DNA of 64,000 bases from Mesorhizobium sp. M9A.F.Ca.ET.002.03.1.2 (GCF_003952365.1 NZ_CP034443.1:4209001-4273000), one strand, 5' to 3'; shown: positions 41,333-51,965, numbered from the stretch's first letter. Program-made: numbers and translations. Notes: generated by a model from the letters alone, not told the origin.

Positions 41333-42754
41333 TCAACTCCCAGGCGGGCTGACCGGCTCCAGCGTCTTGCCCCGCGTCAGTCCGCCATGCCCCGACACGG
41401 CGTTGCCGGCATCGGGCGCCAGCCGCAGGAACGACAGCGATGCGGCCGCCGACACGGCCGCGACGATGAAGAACGCGATGTGGAAGTCGGCAAGCCGCAG
41501 CGGCCCGCCATGGATTGTCGTCGACACTTCCAGGACGCCGCCGGCCAGCGCCACGCCGAGCGCGATCGACAATTGCTGGAACACCGCGGCGATCGGCGTT
41601 GCCCTGCTGGTGTCGGCGGTCGAAATCTCGGCATAGGCAAGCGCGTTGATGCCGGTGAAGAACATCGATCGGATGAAGCCGCCGGCGAGCAGGGCGGCGA
41701 GGATCAGCAGATAGGGCGTGTCGGGCGTGAACAGGCCGTTGATGGCGATCGACGCCGCCGCGATCAGCGAGCCTGATATCAGCACGCGGCGGAACCCGGC
41801 GACCCTGAAGATCAGCGCGGTGGCGAATTTCATGCCCATGGCGCCGACCGCCGCCACGAAGGTGATCATTCCCGATTGGAAGGGCGTCAGCCCGAAGCCG
41901 ATCTGGAACATCAGCGGCAAAAGGAAGGGCACGGCGCCGATGCCGATGCGAAACAGTCCGCCGCCGAGGACCGAGGAGCGGAACACCTGGTTGCGGAACA
42001 GCTCGAGCGCCAGCAGCGGATTTCTGGCGCGGCGCGCATGCCAGAGGTAGAGCCCGGCCGACACAAGCCCGACAGCCACGGTGAGGAAGCCGGCAATCGG
42101 CGGCAAGGCGGGCAGGCTGACCACCGACAGGCCGAACACGATGCCCGATGCCGCCAGCCCGCTCAGCACGAAGCCGGTGAAGTCGAGCGGCGGCGTCCGC
42201 GCCGATTCGGTTTCCGGCAGGAAGCGCGTGGCGAGCCAGATGCCGATCAGCCCGATCGGCACGTTGATCAGGAAGATCCAGTGCCAGGTGAAATAGGTGG
42301 TGATGAAACCGCCGACCGGCGGCCCGACGAGCGGGCCGACCAGCGCGGGAATGCTCAGCCAGGACATGGCGGCGACAAGCTCGCTTTTCGGCGTGGCGCG
42401 CACCAGCACCAGCCGCCCCACCGGCGTCATCATGGCGCCGCCGATGCCTTGCAGGAAGCGCGACATCACGAAAGCCGGCAGCGAATTGGACACCGCGCAA
42501 GCCACCGAACCGACGATGAACACCGCGATCGCCGCCCGAAACACGTTCTTGGCGCCGAAGCGGTCGGCCATCCAGCCGCTGATCGGAATGAAGACCGCCA
42601 GCGACACCAGATAGGCGGTCAGCGCCAGCTTGAGCGCCACCGGGCTGGTCTGGATGTCGACGGCGATCGCCGGCAGCGACGTCGCGATAACGGTCGAATC
42701 CATGTTTTCCATGAAAAGAGCGACCGCCAGAATGAGCGGAATGGTGCGGTTCAT
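41333..42754 (-). CDS. MFS permease, EmrB/QacA-like (DHA2) drug exporter
   Basis: 473 aa with 14 or so membrane helices. The family motif A region is SGWMADRFGAKNVFRAA near 58-74, and motif C-like SIPALVGPLVGPPVGG lies near 132-147. The N-terminus MNRTIPLILAVALFMENMDSTVIATSLPAI is typical of DHA2 proton-drug antiporters. ATG at 42754 was chosen because the frame's extension to 43090 is not hydrophobic or family-like. A hairpin terminator at 42909-42935 pointing the same way lies in its putative leader. Substrate unknown. Confidence 0.9.
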   Translation of the reverse strand: MNRTIPLILAVALFMENMDSTVIATSLPAIAVDIQTSPVALKLALTAYLVSLAVFIPISGWMADRFGAKNVFRAAIAVFIVGSVACAVSNSLPAFVMSRFLQGIGGAMMTPVGRLVLVRATPKSELVAAMSWLSIPALVGPLVGPPVGGFITTYFTWHWIFLINVPIGLIGIWLATRFLPETESARTPPLDFTGFVLSGLAASGIVFGLSVVSLPALPPIAGFLTVAVGLVSAGLYLWHARRARNPLLALELFRNQVFRSSVLGGGLFRIGIGAVPFLLPLMFQIGFGLTPFQSGMITFVAAVGAMGMKFATALIFRVAGFRRVLISGSLIAAASIAINGLFTPDTPYLLILAALLAGGFIRSMFFTGINALAYAEISTADTSRATPIAAVFQQLSIALGVALAGGVLEVSTTIHGGPLRLADFHIAFFIVAAVSAAASLSFLRLAPDAGNAVSGHGGLTRGKTLEPVSPPGS

Positions 42755-42908
42755 GGAGCGCGTCCGGATTTGAATGTTGCGCGGCCGACCGGGGGCAAGC
42801 CGACACGCAGGGCGGTTATCACGGGTTGGGTCCGATGTCGCGCTAATTGCCGTCACATTTGTGCGACCCTGGCAGCCGCGCCAGTTCGGAACCCTGCGAA
42901 GCATGGCA

Positions 42909-42935
42909 CCCAAATAAAAAACCCGCCTTGAGGGC
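42909..42935 (-). terminator. Leftward intrinsic terminator or attenuator upstream of MFS gene
   Basis: Read on the minus strand: ACCCGCCC TCAA GGCGGGT-type stem followed by TTTTTTATTT. The plus strand has no T-tract after the stem, so it acts leftward. The only leftward gene nearby starts 155 bp beyond it, and no leftward ORF precedes it. Confidence 0.8.
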
Positions 42936-43207
42936 GGGTCGCTGGCGCAAATCAGCACCATGAATAAATTCCTAGCATACCTGCCGTCACAAAGCAAGCA
43001 GAATCTACCCACACGATATGGATCGCGCGACTGCGTTAGGGCAATCGCTTCAGACCGATTGCCGATCATGGCGCTGCCCCTCGCAAGCAAACCGGCTTTT
43101 CATCGGCGACGGGACGTGTTACGAGCCAGCGCCAATCCTGAAAGGGAAGATACGAGTCGGCGCTGTCCATCCGGTCCAGCGCTTTTCATGCATTCCGAGG
43201 GCTGGCC
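42936..43207. other. Divergent spacer between MFS permease and guaB
   Basis: 272 bp without a credible ORF. A plus-strand hairpin GCAATCG / CGATTGC lies at 43041-43062. Because a leftward terminator closes its left side, it may encode a short leftward leader RNA or small RNA; no promoter with good boxes was seen. The guaB promoter must also lie here. Confidence 0.4.
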
Positions 43208-44710
43208 ATGGCAAAAATTATCGAAACGTCCACGGGCGCGTTGGCGCTGACCTTTGACGACGTGCTGCTGCAGCCGGGTCATTCAGAGGTCATGCCCGGC
43301 GAGACCGACATCCGCACCCGCATCGCCGGCGACATCGACCTCAACGTGCCGATCCTCTCCGCCGCCATGGATACCGTCACCGAGGCGCGTCTCGCCATCG
43401 CCATGGCCCAGGCCGGCGGCATCGGCGTCATCCACCGCAATTTCTCGCCGGCCGAGCAGGCCGAGCAGGTGCGGCAAGTGAAGAAATTCGAATCCGGCAT
43501 GGTGGTCAACCCCGTCACCATCGGTCCCGATGCGACGCTCGCCGACGCCTTGGGGCTGATGCGCACCTACAGCATTTCAGGGATTCCCGTGGTCGAGAAC
43601 GGCGGCGCCGGAGGGCATACGGTCGGACGGCTGGTCGGCATCCTGACCAACCGCGACGTGCGCTTCGCCTCCGACCCGGCGCAGAAAGTCTACGAGCTGA
43701 TGACCCGTGAGAACCTGATCACGGTCAAGGAGAACGTCGATCAGGACGAGGCCAAGCGGCTCCTGCACCAGCACCGCATCGAAAAGCTGGTCGTGGTCGA
43801 CAGCGACGGCAATTGCGTCGGGCTGATCACCGTCAAGGACATCGAGAAGTCGCAGCTCAACCCGCACGCCACCAAGGACGTGCAGGGGCGCCTGCGCGCG
43901 GCGGCCGCCACCAGCGTCGGCGATGACGGCTTCGAGCGCGCCGAGCGCCTGATCGACGCCGGCGTCGACCTTCTGGTGATCGATACCGCGCATGGTCACT
44001 CGCAACGCGTGCTCGACGCGGTGACGCGGGCCAAGAAGCTGTCCAATTCGGTCCGCATCCTTGCCGGCAACGTCGCCACGTCGGACGGCACGCTGGCGCT
44101 GATCGACGCCGGCGCCGACGCCGTCAAGGTCGGCATCGGGCCGGGGTCCATCTGCACCACCCGCATCGTCGCCGGCGTCGGCATGCCGCAGCTTTCGGCG
44201 ATCATGTCGGCGGTCGAGACGGCGCAGAAATCGGGCGTCTCGGTCATTGCCGATGGCGGCATCAAATATTCCGGCGATCTCGCCAAGGCGCTCGCCGCCG
44301 GCGCCAGTGCCGCCATGATCGGATCGCTGCTGGCCGGCACCGACGAGAGCCCGGGCGAGGTCTACCTGCACCAGGGCCGCTCGTTCAAAGCCTATCGCGG
44401 CATGGGCTCGGTCGGCGCCATGGCCCGCGGCTCCGCCGATCGCTACTTCCAGGCCGAGGTCCGCGACACGCTGAAACTGGTGCCGGAAGGCATCGAAGGG
44501 CAGGTTCCCTACAAGGGACCTGTGTCCGGCGTGCTGCACCAGCTTGCCGGCGGCCTGAAAGCCGCCATGGGTTATGTCGGCGGTCGCGACCTTGCCGATT
44601 TCCGCGAACGCGCCACCTTTGTGCGCATATCCAACGCCGGACTTCGTGAAAGCCACGCCCATGACGTCACGATCACCCGCGAAAGCCCGAATTACCCCGG
44701 CGGAGCCTGA
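43208..44710 (+). CDS. guaB: IMP dehydrogenase
   Basis: 500 aa, standard length. Catalytic loop [11 protein letters not shown] with the active Cys near residue 314, two CBS domains (about 95-215) inserted in the TIM barrel, the GGIKYSGD segment near 352, and a C-terminal flap region with [12 protein letters not shown] near 396-407. Converts IMP to XMP with NAD+, the first committed step of GTP synthesis. Start ATG 43208 follows GAGGGCTGGCC. Confidence 0.97.
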   Translation: MAKIIETSTGALALTFDDVLLQPGHSEVMPGETDIRTRIAGDIDLNVPILSAAMDTVTEARLAIAMAQAGGIGVIHRNFSPAEQAEQVRQVKKFESGMVVNPVTIGPDATLADALGLMRTYSISGIPVVENGGAGGHTVGRLVGILTNRDVRFASDPAQKVYELMTRENLITVKENVDQDEAKRLLHQHRIEKLVVVDSDGNCVGLITVKDIEKSQLNPHATKDVQGRLRAAAATSVGDDGFERAERLIDAGVDLLVIDTAHGHSQRVLDAVTRAKKLSNSVRILAGNVATSDGTLALIDAGADAVKVGIGPGSICTTRIVAGVGMPQLSAIMSAVETAQKSGVSVIADGGIKYSGDLAKALAAGASAAMIGSLLAGTDESPGEVYLHQGRSFKAYRGMGSVGAMARGSADRYFQAEVRDTLKLVPEGIEGQVPYKGPVSGVLHQLAGGLKAAMGYVGGRDLADFRERATFVRISNAGLRESHAHDVTITRESPNYPGGA

Positions 44711-44738
44711 CCAGCTCGCGCGAAGCCTGACGGCAACG

Positions 44739-45278
44739 ATGCTGCGGCTGTCACGCCACGCTGCAGCACTGTGTTTTGTCTGCTTGGCGGTTTTCGCCGC
44801 CATGACGGCGATGGAGTTCCTCTATTTCCGCCAGTTGAGCGGCGGCCTGCCGTCGCTCGATATGCGCTTCACCGGTTTCGCCCCGGATGAGGGTATGGCC
44901 TGGCTGACGGCGCTCGGCCGGCGCGGCAGCGAGATCATTCTCGTCTGGCACTACCTGACCTTCGACCTCTTGTTCCCGGCGCTGCTGTCACTGACCTTGG
45001 TCAGCCTGATCCTGGCCACGGGGCGGCGGCTGAAGAACTTCCGGGCTCAGTCCGCGCAGCTCCAGTCGCTGTTCGCGCTTGTCCTGGTGCTGCCCTACAC
45101 GCTTGCCGATTATGCGCAGAACATCGCGGTGGCCCGTCTGCTCTCCGATTTCCAGTCGGCCAATCCGGATTCGCTGTCCTTCGCCTCGGCGCTGATCGTC
45201 ACCAAATTCGCGCTTCTGGCGATACCGGTGATCGTCATCGTCGTTTTCCACCTGACGGGTCAGCGGCGCCGGGCTTAG
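44739..45278 (+). CDS. Small integral membrane protein, unknown function
   Basis: About 179 aa with four hydrophobic helices (residues about 10-27, 65-95, 108-128, 150-172). No family recognised with certainty. The start is uncertain: ATG 44739 gives a compact four-helix protein 28 bp after guaB, but the frame is open upstream and ATG 44661, inside the 3' end of guaB, is possible; neither has a strong Shine-Dalgarno. Probably cotranscribed with guaB. Confidence 0.7.
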   Translation: MLRLSRHAAALCFVCLAVFAAMTAMEFLYFRQLSGGLPSLDMRFTGFAPDEGMAWLTALGRRGSEIILVWHYLTFDLLFPALLSLTLVSLILATGRRLKNFRAQSAQLQSLFALVLVLPYTLADYAQNIAVARLLSDFQSANPDSLSFASALIVTKFALLAIPVIVIVVFHLTGQRRRA

Positions 45279-45334
45279 GGACCTACAGCGCCGCGCGTCG
45301 TCACCATGAGCGGCACAGAGCCGGTCTGTCGAGA

Positions 45335-45376
45335 TCCTTCGCGCCCCTCTGTCCCGCCGGCGTCCCGAACGTTCAA
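45335..45376. repeat. Fragment of dispersed repeat shared with 6828-6885
   Basis: The words CCTTCGCGCCCCTC, CTGTCCCGCC and CCGAACGTTC recur from the repeat after ccmC, here without its hairpin centre. It lies between two convergent genes. Confidence 0.45.
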
Positions 45377-45381
45377 CTGTG

Positions 45382-46533
45382 CTACAAATCGAACACCGCG
45401 ATCTTGCGCTTGTCGAACTTGATCGCGATCTCGCCGCGCACCAGTTTGAGCGCGGCCTCGCCGAACACGGCGCGCCGCCAGCCTTGCAAGGCCGGCACGT
45501 CGGCGGCTTCGCCCTCGGCGGCGATGCGGTCGATGTCGTCGCTCGTCGCCAGCACCTTCGAGGCGACGCCCTCCTTTTCGGCGACGATCCGCAACAGCAC
45601 TTTCAGCAGTTCCGCGGCGGCATTGGAGCCTTCGGGCGGCTGAAAAGTCTTCGGCAGCTTCGGCATGTCTTCCCTGGGCAAGGCAAGCGCGGCGTTGACC
45701 GCGCCGAGCAGCGCCGTTGCCGTCGCCGAACGTTCCCAGCCTTTCGGCGTGGTGCGCAGCTTGCCGAGCGCTGCCGCATCGCGCGGCGACTGCTGCGCCA
45801 CCTCGTAGATGGCGTCGTCCTTGAGCACCCGGCCGCGCGGCACGTCGCGTTCGCGCGCCTCGCGCTCGCGCCATGCCGCCACCGCTTGCACGATCGCCAG
45901 CTCCTGCGGCTTGCGCAGCCGCATCTTCAGCCGCTTCCAGGCGTCCTCCGGATGCGGGTCGTAGGTCGCGCGGGAGGTCAGCACCTCCATCTCCTCGTTC
46001 AGCCAGTGGGCGCGGTTTTCCCGCTTAAGCTCGGCGCTGAGCTGCTGATAGACCTCGATCAGATGGGTGACGTCGGCAAGCGCGTAATCGAGCTGCTTGT
46101 CGGACAGCGGCCGGTGGCGCCAGTCGGTGAAACGCGAGGACTTGTCGAGCCGGGCGCCGGTGATCTTCTGGACGAGCTGGTCATAGGAGACGCTGTCGCC
46201 GAAGCCGCAGACCATCGCTGCCACCTGGGTGTCGAACACCGGATGCGGGACCAGATCGCCGAGATGGACGATGATTTCGATGTCCTGGCGCGCCGCATGG
46301 AAGACCTTGATGACGGCCTCGTTGGCCATCAGCCTGAAGAACGGCTTCAGGTCGATATCGGGCGACAGCGGATCGATCAGCGCCGTCACGCCGGGCGCCG
46401 CCATCTGGATCAGGCACAGGATCGGCCAAAAGGTCGTCTCGCGAATGAATTCGGTGTCGACGGTGACGAAATCCGACTTTTCGAACGCGGCAAGAGCGGT
46501 CTCGAGTTCTTCCTGGGTGGTGATGACGTGCAT
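45382..46533 (-). CDS. rnd: Ribonuclease D
   Basis: 383 aa. The DEDDy exonuclease residues are visible: VTVDTEFIRE near 23-32 (DxE), HAARQDIEI near 79-87, and YALADVTHL near 149-157 (Y and last D). HRDC domains follow (about 205-290 and onward, starting with RKPQELAIVQAVAAWRE). It trims 3' ends of tRNA and other RNA precursors. ATG 46533 (MHVITTQEEL) is the family-type start; an upstream TTG at 46593 is in frame but unlikely. Confidence 0.94.
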   Translation of the reverse strand: MHVITTQEELETALAAFEKSDFVTVDTEFIRETTFWPILCLIQMAAPGVTALIDPLSPDIDLKPFFRLMANEAVIKVFHAARQDIEIIVHLGDLVPHPVFDTQVAAMVCGFGDSVSYDQLVQKITGARLDKSSRFTDWRHRPLSDKQLDYALADVTHLIEVYQQLSAELKRENRAHWLNEEMEVLTSRATYDPHPEDAWKRLKMRLRKPQELAIVQAVAAWREREARERDVPRGRVLKDDAIYEVAQQSPRDAAALGKLRTTPKGWERSATATALLGAVNAALALPREDMPKLPKTFQPPEGSNAAAELLKVLLRIVAEKEGVASKVLATSDDIDRIAAEGEAADVPALQGWRRAVFGEAALKLVRGEIAIKFDKRKIAVFDL

Positions 46534-46605
46534 CAAATCGCTTTTGGCTAAGGTAAGGTTTCCTTCAATTTCAGCCGCGCGGGCTTTCGTCAAGCCGCAG
46601 GGCCG

Positions 46606-47853
46606 TCATCGGTGCTTGCCTGGCCTGTCGGAATCGTCGTTGCGCTTGGCCAGCCGGGCAAAAACCGTCGATGTGCGCAAAAGCGCGATGAAACGGCTGC
46701 GCTTGCCCGCTGGCACGCCGGATCGCACCTGCATCCGGTACAGGATGACGACAACGAAGATGGCGTAGACGATGGCGCAGAACACGAACAGCGCGCTTGG
46801 CCCGAAATACTGCATCGCCGTCGAGGCGGCGAACGGCCCGCCGATGGCGCCGAAGGAATAGAACAGCATCAGTGCCGCGTTGATCAGCACGAACTCGCCC
46901 CTGTCGGCGCGGTCGTTGGAATGCGCCGCCGACAGCGAGTAGAGCGGCATGGCGAAGCAGCCGAAGAAGAAGACGGTCAGGAAGTTGAGGAACGGATTGC
47001 TCCCGGCCACGAACGCCAGCGCCAGTGCTGCAAACAGCGCGCAGCATGTCGTTATCAGCAGCACGGAACGCCGGTCCCAGCGGTCGGACAGATAGCCGAG
47101 CGGGTACTGGATGATGGCGCCGCCGAAAATGCCGACGCTGACGAAGGTGACGACGTCGGTGACCGACATGCCGATCTGTTCGGCATAGACCGGCGACAAG
47201 GTGCGAAAGGCGCTGTTGGTGACGCCGACGGCGATGCAGCCGAAGCAGCCGAGCGGCGAAATCCGCCAGACGCGGCCTAGGTCGAGCTTGACGTCTTCCG
47301 GTGGGGTCGGGTTGGAGCGGTCGCCGAGCGACACCGGCACCAGCGAGAGCGTGATCATGATCGACATGATGGCGAAGATGGCGAAACCGCCGGCGCCGAC
47401 GATCGGGATCAGGAACTGTGCGCCTGTGACCGAACCGATGTCGACCATCCGGTAGATGGCCAGCACCCGCGCGCGGTCCCTGTTGGCGACCCCGGAATTG
47501 AGCCAGGCTTCCATGATGGTGAACAGGCCGGCAAAGCAGAACCCGCCGGCGAAGCGCACCGCGCACCACATGACCGGGTCGATGACCAGCACCAGAAGCA
47601 ATGTTCCGGCGGAAGCGATCGCCGCCAGCGCGGAAAAGGCGCGCACATGGCCGACGGCCTTCATAATGCGGGTGACGGCGAGGCAGCCGAGCAGGAAGCC
47701 GGCGAAATAGAACGTGCCCATCAGGCCGACGGTCGAGGCCGAAAATCCCTCCTGCGCGCCGCGCAGCGCGATCAAGGTGCTCTGCAGGCCGTTGCCGCCG
47801 AGCAGGATGCCGGCGGCAATGAGGAGCGGAATCAGCGGGCGGATGGAGGACAT
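46606..47853 (-). CDS. MFS permease, YcaD-like
   Basis: 415 aa, 12 membrane helices. A motif-A-like segment, GFLLGCLAVTRIMKAVGHVRAF, lies near 52-73, and LGYLSDRWDRRSVLL near 250-264 is its counterpart in the second half. The overall pattern (FTIMEAWLNSG near 111) matches the YcaD subgroup, whose substrates are unknown. It lies 72 bp upstream of rnd on the same strand, so the two may share a transcript. Confidence 0.87.
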   Translation of the reverse strand: MSSIRPLIPLLIAAGILLGGNGLQSTLIALRGAQEGFSASTVGLMGTFYFAGFLLGCLAVTRIMKAVGHVRAFSALAAIASAGTLLLVLVIDPVMWCAVRFAGGFCFAGLFTIMEAWLNSGVANRDRARVLAIYRMVDIGSVTGAQFLIPIVGAGGFAIFAIMSIMITLSLVPVSLGDRSNPTPPEDVKLDLGRVWRISPLGCFGCIAVGVTNSAFRTLSPVYAEQIGMSVTDVVTFVSVGIFGGAIIQYPLGYLSDRWDRRSVLLITTCCALFAALALAFVAGSNPFLNFLTVFFFGCFAMPLYSLSAAHSNDRADRGEFVLINAALMLFYSFGAIGGPFAASTAMQYFGPSALFVFCAIVYAIFVVVILYRMQVRSGVPAGKRSRFIALLRTSTVFARLAKRNDDSDRPGKHR

Positions 47854-48136
47854 GAAGGAAGGCCTGTCGTTGACCCTTCTTGAACCATCGCCCGCGCCAA
47901 TGCCAGCGGCAATTCCCGGCAGTTAGCGGGCCAGCACCGGCAATCGGTTTCTCAGTTTGATTTTCTGCTTGGGATCGATCTTGCGCACTCTCGGTGCGCG
48001 CTCGGGGAGTGGCAGGCGGACATTGGCCCCTTGCGACAGGCAATCGCCAGAAAGTCCGGATGCTTGGCCCATCAATGGGCGAACGACCACGGCGGTCGAT
48101 TATTCTGTTTTTCGCAGCGGGCGTTGGCTGGCCTGC

Positions 48137-48643
48137 CTATCGCAGAATTCTGTTCGTCATCAGCCATTTCACGGAACGGGGCCAGGCGTAGTTCGCACCC
48201 ATGCGAAGATCGGTAAAGCCCTGCAAAACAGGTTTCCCGGTTTCAGCGTCGAGGATACGAATGAACATGGTATGCTCTGTCCGGTTGACGCGCGTTACGA
48301 CGCCCAGCAGGGCAAGGGACGCGCCATGCTCCTTGGCAATTTTGCCTTCACAGCCCCCGCAATTGCGCAATCCATGCGGCGCAGCCGCCGGCTCGTCCCC
48401 GGCTGGCACATCGACGATTGTAAAGCGGCCGGACTGGGAGAGCATATCCTTCGCAACCTGTGCCGACTCGGACAGATAGCGCTTGTCGTGTTCATCCGGG
48501 GGAATTATTCCGGCCCCAGCGCTCTTGTCCTCCAATTCGAAAGGAAACACCTCGATCGACGCTGGCTTTGTCTGCTGGGCGTATGCAAATGTGCAGGTGC
48601 CGACAAGCAGCGTCATCAGGACAGTCAATGTGCGAATGCGCAT
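48137..48643 (-). CDS. DUF2380-family secreted protein
   Basis: 168 aa with a signal peptide (MRIRTLTVLMTLLVGTCTFAYA, cleavage near residue 22). The mature domain has the DUF2380 pattern: EVFPFELEDKS near 30, a central GRFTIVDVPAG, NCGGCEGKIAKEHGASLALLG near 95-115, and the C-terminal WPRSVKWLMTNRIL. The ATG at 48643 has GGGAGG 7 bp upstream; an in-frame start 36 bp earlier is less likely. Function unknown. Confidence 0.85.
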   Translation of the reverse strand: MRIRTLTVLMTLLVGTCTFAYAQQTKPASIEVFPFELEDKSAGAGIIPPDEHDKRYLSESAQVAKDMLSQSGRFTIVDVPAGDEPAAAPHGLRNCGGCEGKIAKEHGASLALLGVVTRVNRTEHTMFIRILDAETGKPVLQGFTDLRMGANYAWPRSVKWLMTNRILR

Positions 48644-48902
48644 GGTAGTCCTCCCGTGAATGTGGCGGCCATTGTACACGGCTTGATCATCCAGATCACG
48701 ATCAAAGCAGGGGAAATTCTTCGCTTTGACCGTGGCGTGGCGTTTTCACATGGCCTCGGTCGAAGGCCGAAGTTCGAACCGAGATGCCGCCCGAGCGCCG
48801 CCTGCCTTGACAAAGGCGGCCTCTCATGTGCTTTTCGCGCAAATTTTCGGGCCGGGCCATCATGCCTTGGCCGCAATCAACATCCGGACTTTACGAATGA
48901 CA

Positions 48903-50693
48903 ATGCATCGTTACCGCAGCCATACCTGTGCCCAGTTGAGGAAGAGCGACGTCGGCTCTTCCGTTCGCCTGTCGGGCTGGGTGCATCGCGTGCGCGACCA
49001 TGGCGGCTTGCTGTTCATCGATTTGCGCGACCATTATGGCTTGACCCAGATCGTCGCCGATCCGGATTCGCCGGCCTTCAAGATCGCCGAGACCGTGCGC
49101 GGCGAGTGGGTCATCCGCGTCGACGGCGAGGTCAAGGCGCGCCTGGCAGAGACGGCGAACGCCAATTTGCCGACCGGCGAGATCGAGGTTTTCGCACGCG
49201 AGATCGAAGTGCTGTCGGCGGCCAAGGAGTTGCCGCTGCCGGTGTTCGGCGAGCCGGACTATCCCGAGGATATCCGCCTCAAATACCGTTTCCTCGACCT
49301 GCGCCGCGACACGCTGCACAGGAACATCGTGGCGCGCACCAAGATCATCGCCGAGATGCGCAGGCGCATGGGCGAGGTCGGCTTCACCGAATTCTCGACG
49401 CCGATCCTGACCGCTTCGTCGCCCGAAGGGGCGCGCGACTTTCTGGTGCCGTCCCGTATCCATCCGGGCAATTTCTACGCACTGCCGCAGGCGCCGCAGC
49501 TATACAAGCAGCTGATCATGGTGTCGGGCTTCGACCGCTATTTCCAGATCGCGCCCTGCTTCCGCGACGAAGACCCGCGCGCCGACCGCCTGCCGGGCGA
49601 ATTCTACCAGCTCGACCTGGAAATGAGCTTCGTCGAGCAGGACGACGTGCTGGCGACCATGGAGCCGGTGATGCGAGGCGTGTTCGAGACCTTTGCCGCC
49701 GGCAAGCCGGTGACGCAGGCCTTTCCGCGCATCGCCTATGACGTCGCCATGCGCAAATACGGCACCGACAAGCCGGACCTGCGCAACCCGATCGAGATGC
49801 AGGCGGTCTCCGATCATTTTCGCGATTCAGGCTTCAAGGTGTTCGCCAACATCCTCGCCAATGATTCCAAGGCTGAGGTCTGGGCCATTCCGGCCAGGAC
49901 CGGCGGCAGCCGCGCCTTCTGCGACCGCATGAATTCCTGGGCGCAGGGCGAGGGCCAGCCCGGCCTCGGCTACATCTTCTGGCGCAAGGAGGGCGAAAAG
50001 CTCGAAGGCGCCGGACCGCTCGCCAAGAACATCGGCGAGGAGCGCACCGAGGCGATCCGTCAGCAACTCGGCCTTGCCGATGGCGACGCCGCCTTCTTCG
50101 TCGCCGGCGACCCGAAGAAATTCGTCGCCTTCGCGGGCGCGGCGCGCAGCCGCGCCGGCGAGGAGCTGAACCTCGTCGACCGCGATCGCTTCGAATTGTG
50201 CTGGATCGTCGACTTTCCCTTCTACGAATGGAACGAGGACGAGAAGCGCGTCGATTTCGGCCACAACCCGTTCTCGATGCCGCAGGGTGGCATCGATGCG
50301 CTCAACGGCGAGGATCCGCTTGGGATCAAGGCGTTCCAGTACGACATGGTCTGCAATGGTTTCGAGATCGCCTCCGGCGGCATCCGCAACCATTTGCCCG
50401 AAACCATGGTCAAGGCGTTCGAGATCGTCGGGCTGGATCGCGAGACGGTCGAGGCGCAGTTCGGTGGCCTCTACCGCGCCTTCCAATATGGCGCACCGCC
50501 GCATGGCGGCATGGCAGCCGGCATCGACCGCGTCGTCATGCTGCTGGTCGGTGCCAGGAACCTGCGCGAAGTGACCATGTTCCCGATGAACCAGCAGGCC
50601 TATGACCTGTTGATGAGCGCGCCGTCGGAAGCCAGCCCGCAGCAGCTTCGCGAATTGTCGCTGCGCGTCGCGGTGACTAAGAAAGAGGTTTAA
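48903..50693 (+). CDS. aspS: Aspartate--tRNA ligase
   Basis: 596 aa of the bacterial-type enzyme. N-terminal OB-fold anticodon domain ([19 protein letters not shown] near 24-42), class II motif 1 [10 protein letters not shown] near 125, motif 2 [10 protein letters not shown] near 220-229, GAD insertion (about 290-420), and motif 3 [11 protein letters not shown] near 540-550. Two in-frame ATGs six bases apart (48897, 48903) can start it; MHRYRSHTC is the family N-terminus, so 48903 is used. A strong bidirectional terminator follows. Confidence 0.96.
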   Translation: MHRYRSHTCAQLRKSDVGSSVRLSGWVHRVRDHGGLLFIDLRDHYGLTQIVADPDSPAFKIAETVRGEWVIRVDGEVKARLAETANANLPTGEIEVFAREIEVLSAAKELPLPVFGEPDYPEDIRLKYRFLDLRRDTLHRNIVARTKIIAEMRRRMGEVGFTEFSTPILTASSPEGARDFLVPSRIHPGNFYALPQAPQLYKQLIMVSGFDRYFQIAPCFRDEDPRADRLPGEFYQLDLEMSFVEQDDVLATMEPVMRGVFETFAAGKPVTQAFPRIAYDVAMRKYGTDKPDLRNPIEMQAVSDHFRDSGFKVFANILANDSKAEVWAIPARTGGSRAFCDRMNSWAQGEGQPGLGYIFWRKEGEKLEGAGPLAKNIGEERTEAIRQQLGLADGDAAFFVAGDPKKFVAFAGAARSRAGEELNLVDRDRFELCWIVDFPFYEWNEDEKRVDFGHNPFSMPQGGIDALNGEDPLGIKAFQYDMVCNGFEIASGGIRNHLPETMVKAFEIVGLDRETVEAQFGGLYRAFQYGAPPHGGMAAGIDRVVMLLVGARNLREVTMFPMNQQAYDLLMSAPSEASPQQLRELSLRVAVTKKEV

Positions 50694-50724
50694 AAACCTC
50701 CCGCAACCGATTCTGTTGATTCAC

Positions 50725-50755
50725 AAAAAAGCCCGGCATCTGCCGGGCTTTTCGC
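50725..50755. terminator. Bidirectional intrinsic terminator between aspS and the converging gene
   Basis: AAAAAA GCCCGGCA TC TGCCGGGC TTTT: an 8-bp perfect GC-rich stem (50731-50738/50741-50748) with A-tract before and T-tract after, serving both strands. Confidence 0.92.
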
Positions 50756-50774
50756 TTTCAAGCGACCGGTCCGG

Positions 50775-51965
50775 TCAGTCCTCGTTCGCCTTGACCGTCA
50801 CGCCAAGCGTCTTCGTCAGGTCGATCGGGTTGGACATGGCGCCCGCCATGATCATTGCGAACGGCACTGCCGCCGGCGGCTCGGCCAGGATCTCGATGCT
50901 CTGCGGGTCGTCGAGAAATTTGCCGACCGCAGCCGACACCTGCGCCGTCAGTTCCGGATTGTTGAGCTGCGCCATGCCGAACGGCACGATCGCCTTGGCC
51001 TGGTTGGCGATGTCCTTGCCGGACATGCCTTGCTGCTTGCCGACATAGTCCAGCACCTTGTTGGTCAGCGAATCGTCGTCGAAGCGGATCGAAGCGCTGT
51101 TGAACGAAAGCTGCTGCAAGACGCCGAGCATGGCCATGCCCTCAGCCGACTTGTCGGCGCCCTCGGGCTGAGCCGCCATCTTCTTCTGCATCTCCTGCAG
51201 CGACTTGATGACGTCAAGCGTGTAGCCGCCGAGACCGAAGGTCATGCCGAGCGTTCCGGCATTGTCGACGGAAATGTCGTATTTCGACAGCTCCATCTTG
51301 CCGTCCGCGGGCTGCCAGGTGCCCTCCATTGCAAGGTTTCCGGTGATGTTCTGGTAACCGAGCGCGTTGATCGCGTCCTTGGACTTCGGGTCCTCGATCA
51401 GGGTCAGGTCGGCATTGAATTTTTCCGTGGTGCCGGAAAACCCCATCGCTTTGCCGTCGACCGGCGGGGTGATTTCGATGGCGAGCCCGACCATCGAGAA
51501 GGCGGTCTTGTCGGCGACCTTGACCGTCATGGTCTCGAGTTCGGCCGATTTGTACATCATCAGCGAGCCCAGCGGACCCGTGGCACCGTCGGCGGGAACC
51601 GTCATGTCGCGGATGATGAAGGGGCTGAGGTCGATCGTGACGCCGTCCTCGCTGCGTTGGAACGCCGCAGTCGAGACGGTTTCGATTTCATAACCGCCAT
51701 TGGCTTCTGTCACGCCTTCGAGTTTGACGTCGCCGATCTTGAGCGCCTCCTTCTCGGCCGCCGGTTTGACGGCCACGCCTTGCAGCACCATGCTGGAGGC
51801 ATCGCCCGTCACCCCGGTCCAGGAGATGTCGACCCCCTGAGCAGCGAGAGCCGCCTTGAGCCGGTCGGCGACCGCCGCATCCTGCGCGAAGGCCGCGTTC
51901 AGCGGCAGCGTCAGCAAAAAGGTCGAAAAAGCGAGTTTGTTGAGTGTCGAGCGTTTGATCGTCAT
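50775..51965 (-). CDS. Exported protein of unknown function
   Basis: 396 aa with a Sec signal peptide (KRSTLNKLAFSTFLLTLPLNAAFA, cleavage near residue 27). The mature part is rich in repeated beta-strand phrases such as VVLQG/LKIGDVKLEGV, YEIETVSTAAF, MTVKVADKTAFSMVGLAIEI and KYDISVDNAGTLGMTFGL, resembling the periplasmic repeats of AsmA/TamB-like or DUF945-like proteins in rhythm only. No family named. It converges with aspS and shares the terminator. Confidence 0.8.
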   Translation of the reverse strand: MTIKRSTLNKLAFSTFLLTLPLNAAFAQDAAVADRLKAALAAQGVDISWTGVTGDASSMVLQGVAVKPAAEKEALKIGDVKLEGVTEANGGYEIETVSTAAFQRSEDGVTIDLSPFIIRDMTVPADGATGPLGSLMMYKSAELETMTVKVADKTAFSMVGLAIEITPPVDGKAMGFSGTTEKFNADLTLIEDPKSKDAINALGYQNITGNLAMEGTWQPADGKMELSKYDISVDNAGTLGMTFGLGGYTLDVIKSLQEMQKKMAAQPEGADKSAEGMAMLGVLQQLSFNSASIRFDDDSLTNKVLDYVGKQQGMSGKDIANQAKAIVPFGMAQLNNPELTAQVSAAVGKFLDDPQSIEILAEPPAAVPFAMIMAGAMSNPIDLTKTLGVTVKANED

